Notes: generated by a model from the letters alone, not told the origin. Shown: positions 16,707 to 25,457, numbered from the stretch's first letter. The stretch is DNA of 64,000 nucleotides from Collinsella bouchesdurhonensis (GCF_900155365.1 NZ_LT699742.1:17633-81632), one strand, 5' to 3'. A program made the numbers and translations.

Positions 16707-16738
16707 TGACAAAATAAACCCGTGGACTTTTGTCATGA
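16707..16738. repeat. TGACAAAA-N13-TTTTGTCA palindromic element, copy 1
   Basis: TGACAAAA and TTTTGTCA flank a 13-nt spacer in the convergent gap between the YARHG gene and the aldose epimerase. On the minus strand it reads TGACAAAAGTCCACGGGT. Related copies lie at about 19499 and 41097. Confidence 0.7.
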
Positions 16739-16740
16739 AA

Positions 16741-17628
16741 TTAGAATGCCGTAATGGTAAACGTTCGCTTGTCGGTGGCGCCGGGGGCGAGCAACGTGAT
16801 GCCCTCCTTGTGCTCCAGCACGTCATCCTCGGTAGTCAACGTGGCGTGGCCCGTCCAGGGCTCGATAGCCACAAACGGTGCGTCGGGAGCCATCGACCAT
16901 ACGCCCAGATAATCGAATCCCGGGAAGTCGACGCGCACGCCATGGCCGCTGCGACGACCGGTAAGCGACACGGTGTTGCCCGGCACATGGTTAAACACCA
17001 TGGTGTCGTAATCAAAGCAACTGCGCGTGAGCGGCAAGGTGTCGCCGCCATCGAGCACGACGAAGGTATCGGTTGGATCGGCCAGGCCGCCTTCCACAAT
17101 CTTGGGGCATTCGGCGTGCCAGGGCTCGGCAAACGTAAAGTCATACTCGTCGAAGGCCTCGTCCGTTCCCTCGACGGGGATATTAAACGCTGGGTGACCG
17201 CCAACAGAAAACGGTAGCGTCACCGACCCCGTATTGGTAACCGAGAACGTCTGCGCGAGCGTCGCCTCGCCCACAAGGGCATAGGTCATGTTAAGACGGA
17301 AAGCATACGGATACTGCTCGCGCGTCTCGGAAGAATCGCACAGCTCAAACGTCACCGACGTTCCATCGGCTGCAACGTCCACCACGCGGTGCTCGTAATT
17401 GCGCGCCACGCCGTGTTGCTTCATGTGGCACGGCCCCTGCTCGGACATCGCCTCGCCATTACGGATATTGCCCACGATGGGAAACAGGATGGGAGAGGTG
17501 CGCCCCCACCAGCGTTCATCGCGCTGCCATAGATATTCGCGATCATCAAAACGCATGCTCAAAAGCTGTGCGCCCATAGTGTCGACCTGAGCCGTACAGG
17601 TATCGTTTGTAATCGTAACGATTGCCAT
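16741..17628 (-). CDS. Aldose 1-epimerase family protein (LacX-like)
   Basis: A 295-residue galactose-mutarotase-like beta-sandwich enzyme, expected to interconvert alpha and beta anomers of a sugar or sugar phosphate. Family marks: GAQLLSMRFDDREYLWQRD at the N-terminus, SPILFPIVGNIRNG, HGVARNYEH (catalytic His region), SVGGHPAFNIP and FVAIEPWTGHA (catalytic Glu). Start 17628 is preceded by AAGGAT; the ATG 6 nt upstream is too close to it. Sits between two zinc-ribbon membrane protein genes and is not clearly in an operon with them, although 21 bp separates it from the one upstream at 17650. Confidence 0.9.
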   Translation of the reverse strand: MAIVTITNDTCTAQVDTMGAQLLSMRFDDREYLWQRDERWWGRTSPILFPIVGNIRNGEAMSEQGPCHMKQHGVARNYEHRVVDVAADGTSVTFELCDSSETREQYPYAFRLNMTYALVGEATLAQTFSVTNTGSVTLPFSVGGHPAFNIPVEGTDEAFDEYDFTFAEPWHAECPKIVEGGLADPTDTFVVLDGGDTLPLTRSCFDYDTMVFNHVPGNTVSLTGRRSGHGVRVDFPGFDYLGVWSMAPDAPFVAIEPWTGHATLTTEDDVLEHKEGITLLAPGATDKRTFTITAF

Positions 17629-17649
17629 AGCCATCCTTTCGCCCGGTCG

Positions 17650-19347
17650 CTACTTGGCTTTAATCTGACTGACGATGTTGTCTTGGAAGAACGTGTCCTG
17701 GGCAAAGATCAAGTCGTTCGCGTCGGCGTCATCGTCCTTCATGGCAGCAAGGACGTCGTCATAGTGGACCGCGCCGCCCGTCTGCAGGTCCACGAGCTCG
17801 CGCGCCTCGTCGTACGTGTAGTAGTCGTCCGGATTGGTCGAATTCGTAATGTTGGCATATGCGATGATAAACGAGTAGCGATCGCACCAAACGTGCGCAT
17901 AGCGGCCATTGGAAAGGCTTGCGTAACCCATCTGGGAAGTGCCGATGTCTCCCATGGGGCCGTCACCTTGGGTGTCAACGAATATCGAGCATATCTCGCG
18001 CTTGGGATAATTCTTGGAGTACACAACCACGGAATCTCCCTCGTACTTAACGGTCACGCGACCATCCCAATAAGAAGGCAGCTCGAGGGTATAGTCTGCG
18101 GTAGTAATGGTACGTGCAGCCTTGGCGTCGGCCTCCTTCTTGGCGGCAACGGCATCGTCGCGGCGCTTGGTCGCGGCTGTCTTGAGCGCATCGGCATCGG
18201 GGGCGCCGTCGGTTGTATCCTTCGAGGCATACTCGTATGCCTTGTTGATCTGCTCGTCCGTCACCTCGAGGGCGTCGATGGGAGTGAGCTCAAAGCCACC
18301 CCTACCTGTAGCATCGATCTCGGAGCCCTCCTCATCCTTCGCGGTAAACGAGACCTCTACCTGCGTGTTCGAGACGCTGAAAACGGTGCCGTCGGCGGCG
18401 ATGGGCGAAGCGGGCACCGAGAGCACGTAGTTGCCCTGGCGCAGATTGATGCCGCGGCCATCGGAGGTGGCGTACTGGACCTCGTCGACCTTCTCGCCTT
18501 TAGAGTCGGTTCCTTCGACGTGCACCGGCAGGCGCGAGGCCCCGGCCGAGGTATCCCAGCCGTCCCCACTCACCTTGATAACGACCACGTGCTCCGCCTT
18601 GGCGATAGCCTCGTCCTTTTCCCGTTGCGCCTGCTCGGCAGCCACCTGCTGCTGATGCTGATAGTTGATAAACGCCCAGGTACCGCCACCAACCACGGCG
18701 ATTGCGACAATAACGCCCGCCACGATAGCGGCAATCTTGCAAGGGTCCTTCTTCTTGGGCGCATTCGCACCGGCACGCGCCTTATCGGCAAGGGACTCAG
18801 GCGAAACCGGGCCGCCGCCCTCGCCCGAAGCGGGAACGGGCTTGGGCATCAATGCGGTTTTATCAACCGGAACAGGACCTGCCATGCCAAGGTCCGGCGT
18901 CACGACGTTGAGCGATTCATGGGCAGCAGCCGCATCGGCGCGGTATTGCTCGGCATCTGCATCGGGCTGCTCAAAGGTCAAGGAGCGCGTCTCGATTTCG
19001 CCCTCTGTCTGAGAGACGTCTGAGGCATCGACCTTCGATCCGCACTGCGTGCAGAACTCGGCACCATCCATCAGCGCTGCGCCGCAATGCGGACAAGCCG
19101 GATCGGGCGCAGACTCCGGCTCGGGCCCAGTCGCAGTCGTGAGCGCGGCGTCATCGCCCGCCTCGAGGCGTGCCCCGCACATGGTGCAGAACTCAGCGTC
19201 TGCCGGAATGTCGTTGCCGCAATGCGGGCAAACGCGGGCGGAAGGATGCAACATCGACGATGCGGCAGAGGCCTCGACCCTTGCTCCGCATTCGGTGCAA
19301 AACATAGAGTCGTCAGCAATTTCGCTATGGCAATGAGCACAAATCAT
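17650..19347 (-). CDS. Membrane protein with three N-terminal zinc ribbons
   Basis: A 565-residue bitopic protein. Three zinc ribbons follow each other: CAHCHSEIADDSMFCTECG (residues 3-21), CPHCGNDIPADAEFCTMCG (about 40-58) and CPHCGAALMDGAEFCTQCG (about 84-102). A linker rich in Pro/Ala leads to one membrane span (KIAAIVAGVIVAIAVVGGGTW, about 206-226) and a large outer part of about 330 residues containing a beta-rich region and the segment YAHVWCDRYSFIIAYANITN. AGGAT precedes the ATG. Same architecture as the protein at 15457 but a different outer domain. Molecular function unknown. Confidence 0.8.
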   Translation of the reverse strand: MICAHCHSEIADDSMFCTECGARVEASAASSMLHPSARVCPHCGNDIPADAEFCTMCGARLEAGDDAALTTATGPEPESAPDPACPHCGAALMDGAEFCTQCGSKVDASDVSQTEGEIETRSLTFEQPDADAEQYRADAAAAHESLNVVTPDLGMAGPVPVDKTALMPKPVPASGEGGGPVSPESLADKARAGANAPKKKDPCKIAAIVAGVIVAIAVVGGGTWAFINYQHQQQVAAEQAQREKDEAIAKAEHVVVIKVSGDGWDTSAGASRLPVHVEGTDSKGEKVDEVQYATSDGRGINLRQGNYVLSVPASPIAADGTVFSVSNTQVEVSFTAKDEEGSEIDATGRGGFELTPIDALEVTDEQINKAYEYASKDTTDGAPDADALKTAATKRRDDAVAAKKEADAKAARTITTADYTLELPSYWDGRVTVKYEGDSVVVYSKNYPKREICSIFVDTQGDGPMGDIGTSQMGYASLSNGRYAHVWCDRYSFIIAYANITNSTNPDDYYTYDEARELVDLQTGGAVHYDDVLAAMKDDDADANDLIFAQDTFFQDNIVSQIKAK

Positions 19348-19668
19348 GAGCGCATCCTAACCTGGACGTTTTCCATATGGGCAAAGTATAAGCCCACGAA
19401 TGGGGTACGCTCGTCACCATTTACAGAGCAACGGGGATCTGAATGCAGCAAAAATCTTCCTGATGTTCCTCGTTATATGAGGTGGCATCCATATAACTAA
19501 ACCCGTGGACTTTTGTCATGTTTATCGTCTGCGGCATCGATTGAATGTCTACGCCAAGCGGGACAAGACCGAGCATGGTCTTGTCCCGCTTTTTGCTGCG
19601 GATGGTTTGACATAGACCACGCGTCCCATCACCATACCCATGGACAACACGTGTGAGAGGAACCACCC
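19348..19668. other. Divergent gap upstream of pth
   Basis: Holds a half-copy of the TGACAAAAGTCC element (19499-19519), an orphan plus-strand terminator (19556-19595) and a TTGACA hexamer (19607-19612) that could be the -35 of pth. No gene is supported; a 32-codon minus-strand frame beginning MTKVHGF at 19519 lacks an SD. Confidence 0.5.
19556..19595 (+). terminator. Orphan intrinsic terminator upstream of pth
   Basis: A perfect 15-bp stem (19556-19570 with 19577-19591, 6-nt loop) followed by a T-run on the plus strand. No plus-strand gene ends before it, so it ends a short unannotated transcript or acts as an attenuator. Confidence 0.8.
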
Positions 19669-20298
19669 ATGGCAGCAGCTCAGCCGCAAAAAATCAGAAT
19701 GATCGCCGGTCTTGGCAACCCGGGCGAGGAGTATGCGCAAACGCGCCACAATGCCGGATTCAAAGCGATCGACGAGCTCGCTCGTCAGGCAAACGTGACG
19801 TACTGGAAAAACCAGGCCGGAGCCGAAGTCGCCTCCATCAAGGTTAACGATGCCGAGGCTGAGGGCGGCAAGCGCGAAGTGATCCTGGTAAAGCCCCAGT
19901 CGTACATGAATACGAGCGGCGGCCCCATCTCCAAGCTCTGTGCACAGTACAAGGTGAGTGTCGAAGAGCTGCTGGTAATCCATGACGAGCTGGACATCCC
20001 CGCAGGTGACGTGCGTATCAAAGTAGGTGGCGGGCATGCCGGTCACAACGGCCTGCGCTCGATTATCGACAAGATGGGCAGCCGCGACTTCAGCCGCGTG
20101 CGTGTGGGCATTGGCAACCCTCCGGGACGCATGCCGGTGGCAGATTTCGTGCTCAAGCAGCTGCGCTCCCGCGAGGCGGAGGATTTTGACGAGACCACGG
20201 TTCGCGCCGCCGAAGCCGCGGCAACCGCACTCACCCGCGGCGTGATCTTTGCGCGCGACCACGTGAACGGCGCCGCCGCCAGCAACGGAAAGCACTAG
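19669..20298 (+). CDS. pth: Peptidyl-tRNA hydrolase
   Basis: Frees tRNA from prematurely released peptidyl-tRNA. The 209-residue protein shows AGLGNPGEEYAQTRHNAGF (catalytic His in TRHNAGF, near residue 29), the KPQSYMNTSGG block, VIHDELDIPAGDVRIKVGG and GHNGLRSI, in the family order. SD GAGAGG is about 8 nt upstream of the ATG. A short N-terminal extension of about 8 residues precedes the core. It is followed after 146 bp by the LPATG surface protein. Confidence 0.97.
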   Translation: MAAAQPQKIRMIAGLGNPGEEYAQTRHNAGFKAIDELARQANVTYWKNQAGAEVASIKVNDAEAEGGKREVILVKPQSYMNTSGGPISKLCAQYKVSVEELLVIHDELDIPAGDVRIKVGGGHAGHNGLRSIIDKMGSRDFSRVRVGIGNPPGRMPVADFVLKQLRSREAEDFDETTVRAAEAAATALTRGVIFARDHVNGAAASNGKH

Positions 20299-20378
20299 GC
20301 AACCTCCACACTCGGTCTTCTGCACAGTCGTCATCATCTTCTTTTGTTATCCTTGTATAACTTTCTCGGTTGAAAGGT

Positions 20379-20440
20379 CTCCTTCTCCTGTTTCGATATT
20401 AGTTAGTCTCTACTAACTAATATCGAAACAGGAGAAGGAG
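20379..20440 (+). promoter_or_regulatory. Perfect 28-29-bp hairpin enclosing the SD of the LPATG gene
   Basis: Arms 20379-20406 and 20413-20440 are perfectly complementary over 28 bp; a further T-A pair closes a CTCT tetraloop. The right arm is the SD region (GGAGAAGGAG) that ends 4 nt before the ATG at 20445. As RNA this would bury the ribosome-binding site. Confidence 0.9.
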
Positions 20441-20444
20441 TTCT

Positions 20445-22832
20445 ATGAAAGCACCATCGAAGCGCTTGTCGGGAGTACTTGCGGCAGGAGCCGTCGCCCT
20501 TGCCGTTGTGAGCGGAACCGCAGGCGCAGCGCTCGTCCTCCCTACACCCGCCTTTGCGGCAACGACCTCAGCAAGCGAGCTTGTTGTCGATGACAATTAC
20601 CCCGCCCTTTACGGCTGGATCAACAACAAGCTCAACGACGCAACGAGCATCAAGATCTCGACGAGCGCTTGCGGCGTCTCGGACAATGGCAACGGCACGA
20701 CCGTCATCCCGGCCCAGGTTAAAAGCATGACCGGCTGGCAGCAGTATTTTTGGGAGAGCGAGGGCAAGGCGTATGATCGCCAGCTTGGCTATGCAAGCAA
20801 CTACGAGACTCTCACCTTTGCCTCCGGCTCCACCACGACGCTCGACCATCTGACGCTCAAGCTTCTCGATGATCACCTGGTTATCCCCGCAGGCGCAAAC
20901 ATCACATTCAAAAACTGCACGTTCAAAACGGCGACCATCCTGAATAATGGCCAGGCAAGCTATACCGGAACGACAAAGGAACCCGTCAACAAAGGCAAAG
21001 CCCAGAGCAGCTTTGAGGACCTCGGCATCGTTGCGAGCAAAACCACCCTCAACGACGCCGTGCACGGCCACGCGTTCCAGGACAAGGTTAAGCTCACGCT
21101 GAGCGGGACCAATGCGAAGAAGGCCACGATCAGCGCCAGCATCGACCAGGCCGATTCGGGGCTCACCGCCTCTGTAGACGGCAGCACGGTCACGATTTCC
21201 GGTACACCCGCGACATTCGGAACCTACACCGCCACCATCACCGCTGTCGCCCCGGATGAATCCGGGAACGGTACACAGAGCAAATCTGTAACCGCAAGCA
21301 TCACGGTGCACCAGGATTACACCTTTACGGTGGAAGGAACCCTCGACGCCGTTCGCACGGGACAGGGCGACTACCAGGACAGCTCGAACCACGAACTCAC
21401 CGTCTATGTCACCGACGAGGCCGGCAACAAACAGAGTTACTTCGATTTCTCGTCCACAACAGAGGGCAAGGCGTATTCCCTCAGGCCCCAAATCTCGCCC
21501 GAAGGCGCAGGTCTTTCTGCCACGCTTTTCAACGCCGGCGGCAAGGCGACCGTCACGCTTTCCGGCACGGCGGGAGCCACGGGCACCTACCAGGTTGGCG
21601 CCACGGCAACGCTCGGAGACTACACCTTTGACACAAACACGGTAGAGCTGCGTATCTATAGCGGAAACGAAACACTCGCAAGCCAGATTGCCGCACTCTC
21701 CGGAAACCCCGACAGCTGGGATATGGAGCCCTACGAGATCGACCGGAGCGATAACGCGACGATTCCCACATGGCTGCACCACATCTACGGCTCCCACACA
21801 AGCGGCCTATACGGACAGATCGGCAACGCAACCGATGCCGCAGCGAGCGATACACTCGTCATCCCCGCCGGAGCCGACGTCACGCTCGAGAACATCAAGA
21901 TCAACAGCTCCGTCAAGATTGTCGTGGAGAAGGGCGGCAAGTTGACGCTCACCGACTCCTGTGCCTTTGGTCCCATTGAAGTCAACGGCGGCACGCTCAC
22001 GCTAAACCGAAGCTCTTCCGTCACGAATACCATAACGCTCAACAACGGCTCCACGCTCAAGGATTCCGAGGTCGTCTCGCACGCTCAATTCCTCACAGAC
22101 GGCCGCAAGCCGACGCCTGCCGCACCTGCGCAGGTAGTGACCGCCAACGGTATCGTCACCTTTGAGGGCACCAACGTCATCAAGGCCGACCAAAGCCAGA
22201 TCGGCCTCAAGGTCACGGGCACCGCGCAGATTCCTGCAGGGTCCAATCTCACGGTGACCGGCGGCAACGGCGGCACTGCGCCCGGCAATGCCGCAAGCGC
22301 CATCGAGCTCGATCACGGCGCCATCACCGGAGCGGGAGCGCTTACGGCAACCGGCGGTTCCTACGAGGTCGGAGGCAACGGCGTTCCCGCCACAGCGATT
22401 ACGGGAACGGGCAAACTTTCGACAGGCACGCTCACCCTCACCGGAGGCGACGCCGATACCATCTACAACAGCGCAATCGACGGAGCCGATGCAGGCGTAA
22501 AGACCGTCACCGTTACCACCAAGGCGAACAAACGCCAGATTGCAGGCGGCAAGGGCGTAAACGGTGGAGCCGACGGCAAGGGCGAGGAATCCCTCACCAT
22601 TGATGACTCCGACCATAGCTCGGACTCGGCTCCGACCGATAAGCCCAACAACAACGCAAATGCTGATGCGGGTAAGAACGGCACCACTGTAAAAACGGAA
22701 AAGCGGACAAAGGGCAAGAATGCACTTCCTGCCACGGGAGACAGCGCAGCTTTAGCGGCAACGAGTGCATGCATCGCAGGAATTACCGCCGCAGCGGCAG
22801 GATTAACGCTCGCGCGCAAGCGCAACAAGTAG
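20445..22832 (+). CDS. LPATG cell-wall-anchored surface protein with bacterial Ig-like and beta-helix-like regions
   Basis: A 795-residue secreted protein. Residues 1-38 are a signal peptide (basic start, hydrophobic core, cleavage near AFA-ATT). Putative-Ig-like (He_PIG-type) repeats occur at about 205-290, with SVDGSTVTISGTPATFGTYTATI, and again about 340-410. Residues about 480-650 are rich in Asn/Gly/Thr with short valine-strand periodicity (IEVNGGTLTLNRSS), as in right-handed beta-helices. The C-terminus has LPATG, a hydrophobic span and the tail RKRNK, a sortase signal. Expression is probably controlled through the hairpin over its SD. Ligand unknown; adhesion is a guess. Confidence 0.88.
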   Translation: MKAPSKRLSGVLAAGAVALAVVSGTAGAALVLPTPAFAATTSASELVVDDNYPALYGWINNKLNDATSIKISTSACGVSDNGNGTTVIPAQVKSMTGWQQYFWESEGKAYDRQLGYASNYETLTFASGSTTTLDHLTLKLLDDHLVIPAGANITFKNCTFKTATILNNGQASYTGTTKEPVNKGKAQSSFEDLGIVASKTTLNDAVHGHAFQDKVKLTLSGTNAKKATISASIDQADSGLTASVDGSTVTISGTPATFGTYTATITAVAPDESGNGTQSKSVTASITVHQDYTFTVEGTLDAVRTGQGDYQDSSNHELTVYVTDEAGNKQSYFDFSSTTEGKAYSLRPQISPEGAGLSATLFNAGGKATVTLSGTAGATGTYQVGATATLGDYTFDTNTVELRIYSGNETLASQIAALSGNPDSWDMEPYEIDRSDNATIPTWLHHIYGSHTSGLYGQIGNATDAAASDTLVIPAGADVTLENIKINSSVKIVVEKGGKLTLTDSCAFGPIEVNGGTLTLNRSSSVTNTITLNNGSTLKDSEVVSHAQFLTDGRKPTPAAPAQVVTANGIVTFEGTNVIKADQSQIGLKVTGTAQIPAGSNLTVTGGNGGTAPGNAASAIELDHGAITGAGALTATGGSYEVGGNGVPATAITGTGKLSTGTLTLTGGDADTIYNSAIDGADAGVKTVTVTTKANKRQIAGGKGVNGGADGKGEESLTIDDSDHSSDSAPTDKPNNNANADAGKNGTTVKTEKRTKGKNALPATGDSAALAATSACIAGITAAAAGLTLARKRNK

Positions 22833-23151
22833 CGCATCGTTCGCACGCAGATACAAGTTCACGAAGCGGCCCCGTCATGGGGCCGCTTCCTTTTGCGGGC
22901 ATGCCACCCCCAACACACGAATCGAGCCCTGTCTCCAACACCTCGTCAACCCTTACCGTTCACGGCAGCGTTGCACGATAAAGCACCCGGCAAAGCTATA
23001 ATTGAGCGCGGTATGCGCAAAGGCTCAAGATGCCGGTGGGTCTATCGTCTGGCCCCGATTTGCACGCGCATATCACCGCAACCTGGTTGCAATTGAAAAC
23101 GGCAGTTACCTGCGTATTTCTGCCGCTTTCACAACAATAGAGAGGGGTTCT
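22833..23151. other. Gap between LPATG gene and nfnA
   Basis: Contains the terminator at 22863-22893 and a possible nfnA promoter: TTGCAC (22971-22976) and TATAAT (22997-23002), though the 20-nt spacer is long. About 150 nt of leader follows. No gene seen. Confidence 0.4.
22863..22893 (+). terminator. Rho-independent terminator after LPATG gene
   Basis: GAAGCGGCCCC (22863-22873) pairs with GGGGCCGCTTC (22879-22889), followed by CTTTT. Confidence 0.9.
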
Positions 23152-23994
23152 ATGTACAAGATCCTTGAGAAGACGCAGTTCTCGGAGAAGGTGTTCAAGT
23201 TCCGCGTCGAGGCGCCCGCCATGGCCAAGCATGCACATGCTGGTCAGTTTTTGATGGTCCGCGCCAACGAGTGCGGTGAGCGCGTGCCGTTCACCCTTGC
23301 GGGCTGGAATGCCGACGAAGGCTGGGTCGAGTTCATCTTCATGGTGATCGGCAAGACTACCGAGATGCTATCTGCCTACGAGGCCGGCGATGCCCTGCGC
23401 GACGTCACCGGTCCCCTGGGTGTTCCCACCGAGATGCCCGACGGCCCCTGCGCCGTTATCGGCGGCGGCGTTGGCCTGGCCATCGCCTTCCCCGTGGCCA
23501 AGCATCTGATCGAGACCGGCCACGAGGTGCACGCCATCATGGGCGCTCGCACCAAGGACCTCCTGCTGCTCGAAGATCAGTTCCGCGAGCTGCTCGACGA
23601 CGAGCACATCCACATCACCACCGACGACGGCTCCTACGGCGAGCAGGGCGTAGTCACCGCTCCGCTCGAGCGCCTGCTTGAGTCCAAGGCCGTTACGCAG
23701 GTCTTCTGCGTAGGACCCGTGCCGATGATGAAGTTCTCGGCACTCACCGCCGAGAAGTACGGCACCCCCATCACCGCCTCCCTCAACCCCATCATGGTTG
23801 ACGGCACCGGCATGTGCGGCTGCTGCCGCGTCGAGGTCGACGGCAAGACGAAGTTCGCCTGCGTCGACGGCCCCGATTTTGACGCCACGAAGGTCGACTG
23901 GGATGATCTTCGCGCACGTCAGGCTGCATACCGTACCGAGGAGGGCCAGTCCCTCAAGGCCTATGAGGAGGGGAGCTGCGCATGCCACAAGTAA
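23152..23994 (+). CDS. NfnA-type NADH-dependent reduced ferredoxin:NADP+ oxidoreductase subunit A
   Basis: A 280-residue flavoprotein of the ferredoxin-NADP reductase fold. Residues 1-95 are the FAD-binding barrel (GQFLMVRANECGERVPFTLAGW), about 96-220 the NAD-binding part (CAVIGGGVGLAIAFPVAKHL), and the C-terminal region carries Cys residues in GMCGCCRVEVDGKTKFAC for a [2Fe-2S] cluster. With the next gene it forms the NfnAB/sulfide-dehydrogenase-like pair that bifurcates electrons between NADH, NADPH and ferredoxin. Start at 23152 follows GAGAGGGG; the open frame upstream is non-coding leader. The pair overlaps by 13 bp. Confidence 0.88.
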   Translation: MYKILEKTQFSEKVFKFRVEAPAMAKHAHAGQFLMVRANECGERVPFTLAGWNADEGWVEFIFMVIGKTTEMLSAYEAGDALRDVTGPLGVPTEMPDGPCAVIGGGVGLAIAFPVAKHLIETGHEVHAIMGARTKDLLLLEDQFRELLDDEHIHITTDDGSYGEQGVVTAPLERLLESKAVTQVFCVGPVPMMKFSALTAEKYGTPITASLNPIMVDGTGMCGCCRVEVDGKTKFACVDGPDFDATKVDWDDLRARQAAYRTEEGQSLKAYEEGSCACHK

Positions 23995-25391
23995 ATGGCC
24001 GTTTTGTTCCTGATATGAAGTCGCCGCGCACCCCGGACAACGAGGAGCCGGCAGCCGAGCGCGCATGCGATTTCCGCCCCGTCGACAAGGGTTTCACCGA
24101 GGAAATGGCACTCGCCGAGGCCGAGCGTTGCATGGATTGCAAAAAGCCGTTCTGCGTCGAGGGCTGCCCCGTTAACATCAACATCCCCAAGTTCATCGAG
24201 CAGATTCGCGAGAAGAACTACGGTGGCGCTCTGGACACCATCCGCGAGGAGTCCATGCTCCCCGCCATCTGCGGCCGCGTGTGCCCGCAGGAGAACCAGT
24301 GCGAGGGCAAGTGCATCCGCGGAAAGAAGAGCGAGCCGGTGGCTATCGGCCAACTCGAGCGCTTCGTGGGCGATCAGCCCGAGCTTGCCTCCAAGCCGGC
24401 TATGAAGCCCAAGAACGGCAAGAAGGTCGCCGTCGTGGGCTCCGGCCCCTCTGGCATCACCTGCGCGGGCGAACTTGCCCGCAACGGCTTTGACGTCACG
24501 GTGTTCGAGGCGTTCTTCACCGGTGGCGGCGTGCTGGTCTACGGCATCCCCGAGTTCCGTCTGCCCAAGGCGGTTGTCAAGCGCGAGATCGACGGTCTCG
24601 AAGAAATGGGCGTCAAGTTTGAGTACAACTCCGTCGTGGGCAACATCGCCACGGCCGAGGAGCTGTTTGACGAGGGCTTTGACGCGCTCTACATCGCTAC
24701 GGGCGCTGGCCTGCCCAAGTTCCTCAACGTCCCCGGCGAGAACCTGCCCAACGTCTTCTTCGCAAACGAGTACCTCACCCGCGTGAACCTTATGAAGGCA
24801 AACAAGTTCCCCGAGTACGACACCCCCACCAAGCACGGCAAGAACGTCGTGGTCTTTGGCGGCGGCAACGTGGCCATGGACGCCGTCCGTACCGCCAAGC
24901 GCCTGGGCGCCGAGCGCGCGATCATCGCTTATCGCCGCACCGAGGACGAGATGCCCGCCCGTCGCGCCGAGCTGCACCACGCCAAGGCAGAAGGCGTCGA
25001 AGTTATGCCACTCGTCTCCCCGCTCGAGTTTATCGCTGGCGAGGATGGCACCGTGTGCGCCGTCAAGGTCCAGAAGATGGAGCTTGGCGAGCCCGATGAG
25101 TCCGGCCGTCGTCGTCCCGTGCCTATCGAGGGCGCTATCGAGGAGATTCCCTGCGACGTTGCCATCTCGGCGATCGGTACCAACGCCAACCCGTTTGCCT
25201 CCAAGATCGGCGGCAAGATGGAGCTCAACAAGTGGGGCTACATCATCGCCGACGAGGAGACCGGTCAGACGACCGATCCGCGCATCTGGGCCGGCGGCGA
25301 TATCGTGACCGGTGCCGCCACGGTCATCCTGGCCATGGGCGCTGGCAAGAAGGCCGCAGCCTCCATCACCAAGAGCCTGCTGGGCGAGTAA
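23982..25391 (+). CDS. NfnB-type subunit (glutamate synthase small-subunit-like flavoprotein)
   Basis: A 469-residue GltD-like flavoprotein. The N-terminal Cys motifs CMDCKKPFCVEGCPVN and ICGRVCPQENQCEGKC bind two [4Fe-4S] clusters. Two Rossmann motifs follow: VAVVGSGPSGITCAGELA (FAD) and VVVFGGGNVAMDAVRTA (NADPH). RIWAGGDIVTGAATVILAMG closes the fold. No large glutamate synthase subunit is adjacent, and the partner is NfnA-like, so NADPH:ferredoxin/NADH electron bifurcation is preferred over glutamate synthesis. Translationally coupled to nfnA. Confidence 0.88.
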   Translation: MPQVNGRFVPDMKSPRTPDNEEPAAERACDFRPVDKGFTEEMALAEAERCMDCKKPFCVEGCPVNINIPKFIEQIREKNYGGALDTIREESMLPAICGRVCPQENQCEGKCIRGKKSEPVAIGQLERFVGDQPELASKPAMKPKNGKKVAVVGSGPSGITCAGELARNGFDVTVFEAFFTGGGVLVYGIPEFRLPKAVVKREIDGLEEMGVKFEYNSVVGNIATAEELFDEGFDALYIATGAGLPKFLNVPGENLPNVFFANEYLTRVNLMKANKFPEYDTPTKHGKNVVVFGGGNVAMDAVRTAKRLGAERAIIAYRRTEDEMPARRAELHHAKAEGVEVMPLVSPLEFIAGEDGTVCAVKVQKMELGEPDESGRRRPVPIEGAIEEIPCDVAISAIGTNANPFASKIGGKMELNKWGYIIADEETGQTTDPRIWAGGDIVTGAATVILAMGAGKKAAASITKSLLGE

Positions 25392-25420
25392 TCACCTACA
25401 GCGCTAGTCATTAAACGGCA

Positions 25421-25457
25421 AAGTCCCCGTCGAGCACACGCCCGGCGGGGACTTTTG
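25421..25457 (+). terminator. Rho-independent terminator after nfnAB
   Basis: AGTCCCCGTCG (25422-25432) pairs with CGGCGGGGACT (25442-25452, one wobble), followed by TTTGC. Confidence 0.85.

Noticed and set aside
16696..16737. Micro-ORF MTKVHGFILSHFVE on the minus strand
   Set aside because: No Shine-Dalgarno; the start is 4 nt after the epimerase stop, and the shared bases are better explained as a palindromic DNA/RNA element.
19421..19519. 32-codon minus-strand frame starting MTKVHGF
   Set aside because: No Shine-Dalgarno and no recognisable protein; the shared start comes from the TGACAAAAGTCC repeat.
23982..25391. Glutamate synthase small subunit GltD
   Set aside because: Sequence alone fits the family, but gltB is not adjacent and the coupled partner is NfnA-like.
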